Shown here: positions 35,116-46,300 of the stretch, one piece after another | Position numbering within the stretch: the stretch's first letter is position 1 | Layout of the letters: each line of letters starts with the position of its first letter | From: Edaphochlamys debaryana | Lineage: Eukaryota > Chlorophyta > Chlorophyceae > Chlamydomonadales | Assembly: GCA_016858145.1 (NCBI GenBank) | Contig: JAEHOE010000018.1 | Span: 1,116,001-1,180,000 of the forward strand | Length of the DNA stretch: 64,000 nt | Direction of reading: 5' to 3' | Made by a program: the position numbers and the translations under genes | Notes under the pieces: model-generated | Database searches by the model: none | What the model was told of the DNA's origin: nothing | What the model saw: the letters and a program-made list of their open reading frames with translations, nothing else

Positions 35116-35825
35116 GCCCGAACCAGGAAAGGGGCGAGGCGCGCTGCGGGGGCCAAAGGGGAGCAGGGCGGGGTTGCAGCGTGGGAAGGCCGGGCGTCGC
35201 CCAGCAACGCCTGGAGCGGCGCGTGCGCTCGCTGCAGCCCCTCTGCCCCTCCCTGGCAGTCTCGCCGAGACTGATAGACCCGGTGTGCACGTCGGCCGCC
35301 CTGCGCCAGCGCCGCGTATTCGCTGCGGCCCGCCCTGCAGCCCGGACTGCGAACCGCCACCGCGCTGAGGCCGCGCCGCGAGCCCTCGTTGACTGCCGAC
35401 GGCCTCTCAAGGCTCACCTGGGGGCCTTGCACTCGCCTCGAGCTGCGTTGCGCAGAGGGAGGTGGTGCTGGTTGCGAGCAGGGGGGGCCCCGCCGCGACT
35501 CTTTCCGCGAGGCCTCGCAGCCCTCCTTGTCGCACGGAGACAGGCTTCGACTCTGTTACTGTAGGCGGTTTAGCTAGCGGGCCGGCAATTTTGACCGCTG
35601 GAGGTGAAGCGCCGTTGCAGATGGGCGACCCACCGGTCCCGTGCTCCGACCCGCGCTTTCGGACACGCTGCACAGATCGGCGCCTCGCGCCCTTCCCCCG
35701 CCCCCGTGGGCTTCAGCCCCCCGCCCCGTGCTTACAGGTTTCCGAGCTGTTTGCGCTGGTCGAGTGACGGAGCCACCCAGCGGCGTGTTGTGCGGGGACG
35801 ATGCCTCGGGCACCGCCTGAGCTCG
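30717..35825. repeat. Tandem duplication, unit B
   Basis: Second copy of the unit at 24960-30165, same orientation, separated from A by about 550 nt of unique sequence (30166-30716). Identity is uneven. About 240 nt of the last exon (31632-31872 against 25843-26086) is almost identical, while the fifth exon and several introns are unrelated. Confidence 0.9.
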
Positions 35826-36311
35826 CGACGTCTCCCCGCTAGCTGATCTGTGTGAACTTGTTGTCCACCCTCTCCCGCTTTTCCTCCCGACAATCCTGAC
35901 AGCGGCACAGGAATTGAGTACGCCGTGGAGCGCATTGGGGGCGTCGAGGCTGTTCGCTCACTTGGGCGGCGGCGGATGGTCGCGAGGTAATTGACACGCA
36001 CAGGGGAGGAGCTCTGCCCAGTCGACCTGCCTTAGCACGGGGTATAGTAGTGTTAGTTGCCAGGTATCTTTTCACAAAGCCATCCCCAGGCGAGGGAGGG
36101 CGCCCGAGCACTTCGCGCGTGGACGAGAGAGTTTGCCTTAGATTAGAGGCCACTCCTCCTTGCCCTACGCGTGCCCTGCTGCTCCATACCTATATGCGCC
36201 CTCCTAGACTTCTCATACCCGCACGACAAATCACAATAGGCCCGCAGCGGCAGTGCATCGCCTACGCCGCTGCAGGAAGTCTGCTAGCATACGAGTAGGC
36301 AGTAGGAGGAG
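35826..36311. promoter_or_regulatory. Divergent intergenic region between MYND copy B and coiled-coil gene
   Basis: About 490 nt separate the duplicated flank of copy B (-) from the start of the coiled-coil gene (+), so promoters for both may lie here. It is less GC-rich than the flanking genes. I see no defined promoter element. Confidence 0.4.
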
Positions 36312-39029
36312 ATGTCAATGATGCTGCCTTTACTACAGCGACCAGCGCAGCAAATGTTTGGGGAACGCTCGGTGCTCAGCGTCCCCGCATCGCCGCTGCG
36401 GAGCGCTTCAGACAGCGCTGCGCCCTCGCCAAAACGCTCAGGGCTAGGGACTGGATACCTGAATGGCATGCCAGGGACAGCAGGAACGAATGCGCTGTCT
36501 GCGACGGGAGGATACAATGCCTCTCCACCTGGCACCGCGGCGACGGTGCAGAACGGGGGCAACATGTCACAGTTTCAAGTCTCTCATGAAAAGTAAGCAC
36601 GCGTTCTAAGGGAGACATGGAGGCGCATGGAGGGACCTCCTACACCGACGCTTCCTAGCTGCGCCGGTCTGCCCGCGGCTGTGTGACTTGGCTTCTTGGA
36701 ATGGAGCTTATGGCTTAGTCTGCACCTGCCCTGACACTTTGCACCCCCCTGCCACCTACTTGCCTACCTCCCCGGCAGCACGCTGCGGAAGAACCGCAAC
36801 CACTTCATGGGCCAGCTGGAACAGTACAGCATTGATTACCATGCAGCCTCGAACAAGTCCATGGCGGAGCTGCCAGTCCTCATGGAGCAGCACAACCTAG
36901 AGGTGGGACCCACGGTCTAACGCTTGCACACTAAAGGCCGGGTTTGCGAACTTCAGCGCCAAGTCATCAGTGGGGCCTCTGCCGACTGTCTGGGCATCAC
37001 CGGCTGCTTGGGGATTGGAGGGAAGAGTTGGGCCTATCGTACTGCGGCCAGGCGGGTGTGAGCGGCCGCCCCGCACCAGGGTTTGCGCTAGGCTTCACCG
37101 CTTTGCGGGCTTGGCCGTCCTCCTCGCCCCCCGTCAGGTGGAGGAGTACCAGAACGCCGTGGAGGAGACGGTCTCCCGCCACGTGCAGCGGATCGCGCAG
37201 GTGAGCCATGCCATGCCATCCCCTGGTTGCCCTGCCCCCTGTCCCCGGCTGCCCGGCATCAACACCGCCGCCACCGCCCTTGGTCCCCTCCTCACCCCTT
37301 TCCGGCCCCCGCCTCCTCCTCCCTCCACCTCCCTCCACCTCCCTCTCCCACCCCAGCTCCGAGTGGACTACTCGCTCCTCATCAAGGAGGCCTCCCGGCG
37401 GCACATGGAGCTGCAGCAACGGCGCTTCGCGGGGGCCAAGGTGGACATCCCACCGTCGTCGCCCTCGGCCGTGGGCTCGCCGCTGCCGCCGCTGGCCTCG
37501 CAGGCGGCCCCCGCCATCGTGACGCCCTCAGTGCTGCCCCCGGGCGCTCGCTTGCTGGCGGCCGACCAGGCGCAGAGCCACCTGCTGGGGCAGGTGCAGC
37601 CAAACGCCTTCCTGCGGACGCTGGAGAACGGTGAGGGCCGGGCAGGGGCGTGGTGGAGGGGCGTGGGAGAGGTGGGCGGCGCGTAGGGGTGAGCTGTTGA
37701 GTCGCGGGGCGAGGGTTTGAGCGTGTGCACGTGTTGTGATGGGGATGTGGACAGGCTGGGCGGGGAGAGGCAGGGACCTCTCCGTCGCCACGGCTTACCG
37801 GTACCCTGCTAGCTGCAGCCCACCTTTCTGACCTTGACGTTCTCCCTTTCCGCCCTGCCACCACCGCAGGCGCCGCGTCAGCGATGTCCCAATACGCCAC
37901 GCGCCCGCTGACCACCCCGGCGGCCATCGCCAACCTCTCCATCTCCTCACCCGCCTCGCCTGCGCGCCTGACCACGCCCAGCGAGGCCGCCGCCCGCAAC
38001 TCAGACTTCCACCGCCTCGAGACCATGCACGACAAGTACATGACGCGGACGCGGTCGCTGCACGAGCAGGGCATCTCTGCTCGCGTGGGCGAGGTCGGGA
38101 ACTGGCAGCAGACTTTCGCGGCCATCATGGGCGCGCTCGCGCAGCACCAGCAGGCCTCGCTGCACCACCTCGCTTCGTGCGTCGAGGAGGCCGAGTCCTG
38201 GCACCTGGGACAGCGCAACTCGCTCGCGGAGGCACACGGAGACATCATGAAGGAGGCGGACCGGCTGGCGAGGTCGCTGGAGCAGATGCAGAACGAGGCC
38301 GCCGGCAAGCTGTCGGGGCTGCTCATCTCGTTCCTGGAGCGCGTGCTGCCGTCGGGCGAGGTGGGGCTGGCGGAGGCGCAGGCGGCCTACACTCGCGCCG
38401 CGTCCAACCTGCGCGCGGAGCACCTCGCAGGTGGGCAGGGGCTGGGGCGGGTGGGGGCTGGGGGCCGGAGTGCTTTCAAGGGGAGTGGGGCGGTCGGACG
38501 TGGGAGTGGAGGTGCTGCTGTAGGTGATGCGGCTGATAAGGGTCCAGGGCCAAGAGCCGTGCCAGGGGACTGGCCAGACAGTGACGAAAGCCTGATTGGG
38601 AGATGAAGAGCCACGCCGGCCCTCACACCAACCTCACAATAACCCTCCTTGCCCCCCCTCCAAACCGCAGCGCTCGAAGCCGCGGAGGCCTCGCTCCGCG
38701 CGCTGGTGCCCCGCCACGCCGCCATGCGCCAGCACATGGCCGCCGCCTACTCGGCCGGCCTGGCGGCACACGAGGCGGCACTGTCGGCCGCCAGCGGCCA
38801 CTACGACTCGCGCGGCGTGCCCGAGCTGCGCCGCCAGTACGAGGAGAGCGAGTCGCGGCACCGCGACAGCCTGGCCACCATCCGCACGGAGCACCTCAAG
38901 GGCCTGTCGGCGTCGCGCGACGGCTGGATGGGCGAGGCGGCGGCGCTGCTGGAGGAGTACCGCGCCCGCATGCAGGAGCTCAAGTCGCAGTTCATGCTCA
39001 CGTACGAGGTGGACGTGACGGAGGTGTGA
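36312..39029 (+). CDS. Coiled-coil protein (553 aa), family not recognised
   Basis: Six phase-consistent exons: 36312-36592, 36779-36902, 37138-37200, 37357-37630, 37870-38430 and 38671-39029. Start is ATG at 36312 (MSMMLPLLQRPAQQMFG), the first of three close in-frame ATGs. The N-terminal ~90 residues are Ser/Pro/Gly-rich with Ser-Pro sites. Residues about 95-190 and 270-550 are charged and heptad-like, for example ETMHDKYMTRTRSLHEQG, MKEADRLARSLEQMQNEA and LEEYRARMQELKSQF, with a low-complexity Pro/Ala gap between. There is no signal peptide, membrane segment or catalytic motif. A long cytoplasmic coiled coil would suit a structural or flagellar/basal-body role, but nothing here proves that. 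A TGTAA lies about 720 nt past the stop. Confidence 0.8.
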
Positions 39030-40388
39030 GCGTAGCGAGGTTGGGAGCGCGGGCAACCTTGACGGGTGTCGTGAGCGTGGTTTGGGTCTGAGGTCGAAGG
39101 TCTGAGGTCTGACCGCAGTGCGTGGGGCGACGGTATAGCAGGAGAGCAACAATGGAGCGGTTGGCGGGGTTAGGGAACGACAAGGTGGGTGGTGGGCAGC
39201 CTACCGCTGCTGTGTCACTGGACGGTCTTGTGTGTAGCAGGGGGCTGGCTGCAGTGGTTTCACATGTGACGAGCAGGACTTGGACACGACAGGTGGTGGG
39301 AGGTGTGCGGAGACGGTGGCGGCGTTGACCGGCAAGGCAGGGAACTCTGGAGAACGTGCGCGGGCATAGCTGGGTAGCTGGGTGACGGGCAGCGGGTCCT
39401 GCAGCGTAAATCACGTAGCAACGTAGGAGATGCAGGTTGTCGCAGCAGGCTCGAAACGGGGCCTCGGCAGTCGAGGGTTCCCCGAGGAACAACGGGCGAT
39501 ACGAGTTTGGGTGCATGGGGCACAGGTGGATCGTGGGTGCATGGCTTGCAGCTACAGGGGGGATACGCTTCGGCCCTTCGCATGCCAGGTGTCATCAGGT
39601 GCAGGCGTGCAACCTTTTCGCGGAAACGGTGTGCAAGGGCCATGCCGGAGGATAGCTGACAAGCTGGTGTGACGGAAGCTGCGTCTCGTTCGGGAGGTAC
39701 CACGCTGGCGCGGCTTGCGCCACACGCTGGTGCTTAGGTAGAAATGTAACATGAGTTGCATGACGGAGTCCTTGAAGACTCGGCCCGGGCCCTGATGCCT
39801 TGCTCGAGCGCACATCCCAGCCAACATGACCCTACCCTGGGCCTCGGCAAAGTGTTCAGCATGTGACCTCTTGCCCCACTCTTGCCACCCGCACCTCCGT
39901 ATCCCGGCCTTGCCCATGTGCTGTCCCTGGCCTGTGCGAGCTGGCGGCCCGGCACGACACCCGGTGACCCTTCTGCGGCGATCTCAAGCCGGCAAGCCCG
40001 GGATTACCCCGTGTCACGCATGAACTTGCGATTCACGCCCAGCCCTCGATGCCACTAGTCTCGTTGTCGGTATTTTATGTAGGTGAGGGCAGGGAAACTT
40101 ATGGCCGGGTGCGAGCCCGCGTGCCGTGGTGCGGGCTGGTGGTGGAGAGGGGTTGAGGGCTGCACGGAGCCAGACTCGAACATTGGGCCTCCTGGGGGGG
40201 ACCACGGGGCTCAGCCCTTTTCCTGCCTTCAGGCAGCCACCCTTGTCACAGCGGTCCAGCAAGCCTAGTCTCATCTCCCAAACGTCCCGCTGGGCGCCCT
40301 TCTGCACCAAACTGGCCATTCACATACGCAGCATGGCCGAGGATACTGATGCCCAACTCAAGTAGCGCTGGCACCCGTCTCCAGCCGT
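39030..40388. other. Convergent intergenic region (3' UTRs)
   Basis: Lies between the stop codons of the coiled-coil gene (+) and the B3-like/SET gene (-). It contains the TGTAA at 39745. I found no minus-strand TGTAA for the SET gene and no supported ORF. Confidence 0.55.
39745..39749 (+). terminator. TGTAA polyadenylation-type signal for the coiled-coil gene
   Basis: TGTAA is the usual poly(A) signal of volvocine algae. This one sits in the run GAAATGTAACATG, about 716 nt after the stop at 39029, a plausible 3' UTR length. Assignment is by position only. Confidence 0.5.
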
Positions 40389-43300
40389 TCATGCCGGCTC
40401 CCGCTTCACTCGCACTCGGCGCCCCCCCTCCACCGCGTCCCCAGTATCAACCTCGGCACCATCGCCCCCCTCATCCTCCGCCACGGTCACAGCCTCCTCC
40501 GCGGTCAGGTCCACCACGTCAGCGGCGCCCAGCTCCGCCGCCACCGCACGCCGCGCCGCCACCTCCTCCCCGTACAGCGGCAGGATCCGGCCCAGGGCGT
40601 CATCGCGGGCATTTGCGTCGCCCCCTGGGATGTGCTGCGAGGCACGGAGCACCCGCAGCGCCTGCAGCAGCCTCAGCGCTGCATCCCCGCGCCCGGGGGG
40701 TCCGCCGCCTGCTGACTCCTCCCACAGCCGCTTCAGGTGCGGCCAGAGCGGCCTGTACTGCTGGGACGCGGGAGCGTAGTAAGCCGCCCGAGCGGCCCGG
40801 GCGGGTCGGCGTCCAGCCGTCTCCGGCCGCTCCCTGCCGTTTCCGATGAACCGGTCTTGTAGCTCGGTCAGCTCCCTTGCGTCGAAGGCCTGGGTCATGG
40901 CCTGCGCGTAGTGTGCCGCCAGCCGGGGCAGATCCGGATCTGGCTTGATCGGGACCTCGGACGGGCCAGCCTTCGGCTCTGCCAGGGCTGCGTCCTGCAA
41001 GCCTCCCCCCGGGCCCGCCACCGGGCTGAGCTGGGCCTGGGCACACCATGGAGGCACGAGGGAGGCGTGAACACCTTACTCTCCTCTCTCAAGTATTGCC
41101 GGGCTCCCCTACCTGATCTCCGCCCGGCGGTGGCGCGGCCTCCCCCTCTCCTGCCGCTGAAGGGGCGGGATCCACTCCTGGGCTCATCTCAGCCACGGGC
41201 GGCACTGCCTCCTGAGCACCTGGGGAAACGGCGTCCGGCGTCGCCCCTTGTTGCTGTTTCGGGTGGGCGGTGGGGACACAGCAGGGGCGGTTGGGCGTAG
41301 GCAGATGAAGACAAAGGGACAAGGAACATAACAGTGCCAAGCTCAGCCGGCATGGCATACCTGCGGCATCTGCTCCGTGTCCTCCTGGTCCTCCTCGTCC
41401 GAATTCCTCCTGAAGTGCTGGGATGCGGGGGCGTAGTTCGCCGCCCGTGCGGCCCGTGCGGGACGAGGTTGAGCCGCCAGCTGCTCTTCGACTGCATCCT
41501 GTAGGCCACCTCGCGGATCCGTGGCGCCCGAGCCCGGGCCCACCGGTGGGCTGAGCTGGGGGGCCATGCCCTGCAGTGCGACCGTGAGCCTTGCCAGCAC
41601 GCCGCCCGGCCCGGTCATGGCCGCAGTGGGTGCCAGGGAGGCCGAGGCCACGTCCGCCTCCCCCAGCCGCATGCCCCTCAGCTCCCAGCCCGCAGGCAGC
41701 GGCAGCGGTGGCGGCAGGGGCGGCAGCGGCGGCGGCGGGAGGTCGGGCGGCAGCGGCGGAGCCGCGGCGGCCGCTCCAGCGGGAGGTGTCTCCCGCCGGA
41801 CCGCGGTGCGCGGCTCAGGCGGCCGGCCGGGCTCCGGAGTGCTGGGGCGCCTGACCCGGCCCTCGGCCCTCGGGGAGTGGTGGCGTACCCGCTCGTGCTG
41901 CATGGAAACGTAGTCCTTCTGCGCCCTGTTGCCGCCGGCACCTGATGGCGGCTGCGGTGGACGGCCGGATGGAGGGCTGCGGCTGCGGGGCCGCTGCATC
42001 CTCTGCTCACCGTACCGTGGGGCCGCCTGGCCAGGGCCCCAGCGGGGCCCGCCACCGCCGCCGTCACCTCGGAGCGGCGAGCGCCCTCGCAGCCGCTGCG
42101 GAGAGCAGCTACGGGGGTGCGGGCGAGAGCGGTCTCCCCACGCCGCGCTGGGCCCGGCGAAGGGCGGCGGGTGTAAAGGCGGTGCCCTGGGATCCCCGTG
42201 CTCGCTGCCACGGTCCCACTCACGTCCTGCTAGGTACCTTCTCTCAGGGCCATAGCCCCGGGGACCCGGAGGACGGTCCTCCCATCCCCCTGGTCCGCTT
42301 CTGGCATGCTGCTCCTCCCGGCCTGGGCCCGGACCCCTCCCGCTCCAGCGCGGCTCCGGCCCCAGGCGGCGGGACTCCTCCAGGGGCCACCTGGAGCCCC
42401 CACCGCCGCCGCCAAAGCCGCCGCGGCTGTCCCAGGCACCACAGCGCCCGGGGCTGCGGCCGCGTTGCTGAGCAGGGCGAGGAGAGAAGCCTCCGGGGCT
42501 GCGCACCTCCTGGCCTGGGGCCTGGCGCACGGGGCTGCGGCTGCGGCTGCGCCGCCACTCCCGACCGCTTCCCTGCTCCCTCGTTGCCGCATGCGCCCGC
42601 CTGGGGCTGAGGCTGCGCCGCTGCTGCCGTACGGGGCTCTGCCTACGGCCCACAGGGCCTGAGCGGTCCTTGCTGCGGCCGCGCTGGGTCTCCCCACTGC
42701 AGCGGCCCCGGCTACTGCTCCGTGAGCGGTGCCGCTTGACGCTGCGGCTGGCGCCCGGTGCTGCGCTTTGGCGAGCCGGCAGGTTCCGCCCGGGCGACGG
42801 CGGGGTGCGGCGCCGCTCGGTGCCAGGCTTGGCAGCGTCCGGCTCCGGAGCTGAGCTGCGGTCATGTTCATGTACGGACCCCTTGCCGGCAGCGTCTGTG
42901 CCGGCTGCTCTGGGAAGGGTGACGGGCTCCGGAGCTGAGCTGCGGTCGCGGCCATCGGAGGGCCCCTGGCGGGGAAGGTCTGCGCCGGGTGGCTTGGGGA
43001 GGCATGCACCTGCCCCTTGCTCGCCGTGGAGCAGGGCCTCGGGACTGAGCCCTGCATCCTCCGCCACCTCCCACAGGTCGCCCAGCTGCCGCCACCACTC
43101 CGCCCCGTAGTCCCTCAGCAGCTGCTCCCCGGGGGCGATGTCGCGGAGGGCAACCAGCACGGGGAGCACCAGGCCGCGGACGGACACGGGGAGAACCTGG
43201 GGAGGGGAAGGAACAGGGGAGGAGCAGTACGGATCAGGGGTGGCAGGGTCAACATTAAGCCCAGTCGGCATGCTCCTTGCAAAACGTCGGCTAACAGCAA

Positions 43301-46300
43301 AGCCCACGAGCCTGACGGGCACAACCACTCCAGCCCTGCCCTCACTGCCTCTCCTCCCTCTCTGCTTGCCTCGAACTGCTCTCCCTGCCGCCTCCCTCCC
43401 TTCCCTCACCATGCAGTTGGCCTGGGCGGCTGCGGTATGCTCGTCCCCCACGTCGTTACCGGGAGCCCACGCGCGGGGGTTGCGGCGGGGGTCGTTCACC
43501 AGCGCCGCCTCGTTGCCGTAGCCCAGCATGCTCAGCTCACAGCCGTCCGCGCCACACGGAGAGGGGCCCAGGCCAGGCAGGCGGAGGCGGAAGGAGCCGG
43601 CTAGGAAGCCCCACGCGCTTTCAGTCTCATCGGCACTGCCTTCCGTCCTCACTACTACAGCCTCCTGAAGCTGCGCATTCTGACGTAGCCCCCGCGCTGC
43701 GTAGGTCTCTGCCGCTGTCCCGGGCATGACGTATCCCCCCACCACGCCCAGCACCCAGCTCGGCTTGATGGCCGCTCGGGCGAACAGACCCAGGCCGCCC
43801 CGCTCCGGTGCAGGGCCGGGGGCCACCAGGTCTGGGCTCAGGGGCAGGGGGCCCGAGGGAAGCGGGGCGTCCCATTGGGTGTACAGTCCCAGGTGCCGGG
43901 CGAGGCGGGTGGCCAGGATGGGCCGCCGGAGGCCGTGGCGGGAAAAGGCGGCAGAGGCGATGGAGGCCGCCTCACTGCCGCCTGCGTCACCGTCGACTCC
44001 AGGTATGGAGATCTGCCTTGTGCTGGGGTCACAGCGGGCCAGGCCTACACCCCCTGCACTGTTCGCCTCCCATTCCTGCATGGTCCGCCGCACGGAGGGC
44101 GCGAGGTCGGAGTGGAAGGTCAGCCCACACAGCCGCAGCTCGCCAGGCTGCAGAGGGGGCGGCGGCACGCCGGGCGGGAGGCAGCCGTGCAGGTGGGAGA
44201 CGGAGGACGCAGGAAGGTGTGCTGAGGGTTGCGCCACAGGTGGCGGCGGCGGTAGGATGACCCCCGACACCGGCCCCACGGAGGGACGCCCCCCAACGAG
44301 GGCTGCAGTGAGCGCGGGCACAGCGCGTGGCTCCGGCCTTGCGACAGCGGCCGGCGGTGCCGTGACCTGCTGGGCGGCCGCAGCTGCAGCGGCGTCCGAC
44401 GGAGCCTCGGCCGGCAGCCTTGGCACACCCTGTGGTGTGGTCTGCGCCGCCGGCTGCGCCAAAGCGGCTGTCGGCGCCGCAACACTTAGGAGCTTGGAAG
44501 CCGCAGCTCCGTTCGAAGGAGCCTCAGCCGACTGCCGCTGCCGCTTGCCGGACTGCACCCTCGTGCCAGACCCCTCGGGAGGCCCCACTGTCGCTCCGAC
44601 CGACGCGGTGCCCCCATCCGCGGCGCTGCTGCGCACATCCGCCGGCTGTACCCTCAGCTCCAAGGGCTTGTCTGGAAGCTGTTTGGAAGGAGGGGGGGGC
44701 AGGGAGAGTGAGTGTCTGCACGTGCTGCTGTGTGATTGCGGTACGCAATAGGCCCGGGCGGTTGCCCATACGGACGGCTCCGTGTCTATGCCCGCAGTCA
44801 GGCTACTATACTTGCCTTTCCGGGTTGAGCCAGCTCTGTGGTGAGGGAGGCGAAGCCGCTCTTGGTCAAGGCGTTGGCGGTGACTGGGATGCGGACCTCC
44901 GTGGGGCGAGGCGCAACGCCAGGCTGCCGGGGTGCCCCCGGTCCCGCTGGAGGCCTCGCAGGGCGGCTCCGTGCAGACGCCGCGGCAGGGGCCGTACCGG
45001 CAGCAGCTGGAGGCCCGGCAGTGCGCACCATCGGTGCAGCCGCGCTTGCAGCGCCAGGGGCCGTGGAATCCGGCACGTGTAGGGCTGCGGATCTGGGTGG
45101 CTTGCTTGCCGCAGCCCCCGCAGCGCCGCCACCCAGTGCGCGCCTTTTTGCGGCTTGGGAGGCGGAGAGGGCAGCCCTGGACCCTGCTGGGACGCCCCGC
45201 TGCTGCTTCGCCCGGTGCGCCACGGTAGCCATGCGCTTAGCTGCAGCTTGGGTAGGACCCGGGCTTGCGGTCACTTTCCGTCGCTTGGGGGCGGGGTTGC
45301 TCGGTCCAGCTCCCCCGCCGCCGCCAGCAGCCTGCTGCAGCTGGCGCTCGGAGCCTGCCCCGCCTGCAGCACGCGGGCGCTTCTGCGCCCCGCTGAGGTC
45401 GGGAGCCACCGAGGCCTCCGCACCTGGAGCTGCGGCTGCCGGCGGCAGCGCACCCGGCTGATGCTGCTCGAGCTGTACGCTGTACTGCTGCACGTCTCCG
45501 CCAGCGTCTCGCCCTTGACGCAGTCGGCGCAAGACCACCGCGTCACCCACCACCGCCCCGAGAGACGTTAGCCAAGCTCTGAGGCCGACCAGTCGCCATT
45601 GGGCAGAGGACCGCTTCTCATGTTGGTAGGCCATCAGCCGTACGCCCTCCAGCGGCTCAGCGCTGCCGTCACCACCCGCACTGCCCTCCGCCGGCCGCAC
45701 CGACAGCGGCACCCGGGTCAGGTGCTCCGCCCTGCCGGGATCACTGACGCCGAAGAAGCCCGCCACCACAGCCTGGGTCAACCCGGTGAAGTAGTAGTGG
45801 CCCGAGGTGGTTGCTGCCACGCGGATGCGGACGGCTGAGGCGGCAGCCGTGCTGGTCGTGCCCGCAGCTGCAGGCGTGCGCAGCCGCGCGGCTGCAACAG
45901 ACGGCGGCGCGGCGGGCTGTCGTAATTGCGCTCCCGTCTCTGCGGCTGCGATGGTCGCGCGGGCCACCTTGGCGGCCTGCCGCTGCGGCGGCCCTATCAG
46001 GGCCAGTCCGTTCACAGTGCCGTGCCCGCCGAGGGCTGCAGCCTCACGCCGGCCGCGGGTTCGCGGTAGCCGTTGCGATGACGTCGAGAGCGGCTGCCTC
46101 TGCACCTCAACCGCCTCATCGTTTGATGCTGACGGTGCCCTCGCCTCCACGTCGGAGCACTCGCCGCTGCTGCCGCCCCCCGGCTGAGACCCGTGGACCC
46201 GCTGTCCAGCCTCACCCGCGTGCTGCCCTCCACCCTGCTGTCCGGATGCCGCCCAGAGAGTGAGCGCGAAGTCCGCTGGCGGTTCAAAGCTGACGTGGAC

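Noticed and set aside
44679..44815. Treating the SET gene as a separate gene starting near 44663
   Set aside because: The codon at 44663 is TTG, not ATG. A GC donor at 44815 and a good acceptor at 44679 join the upstream exon in phase and complete a B3-like strand.
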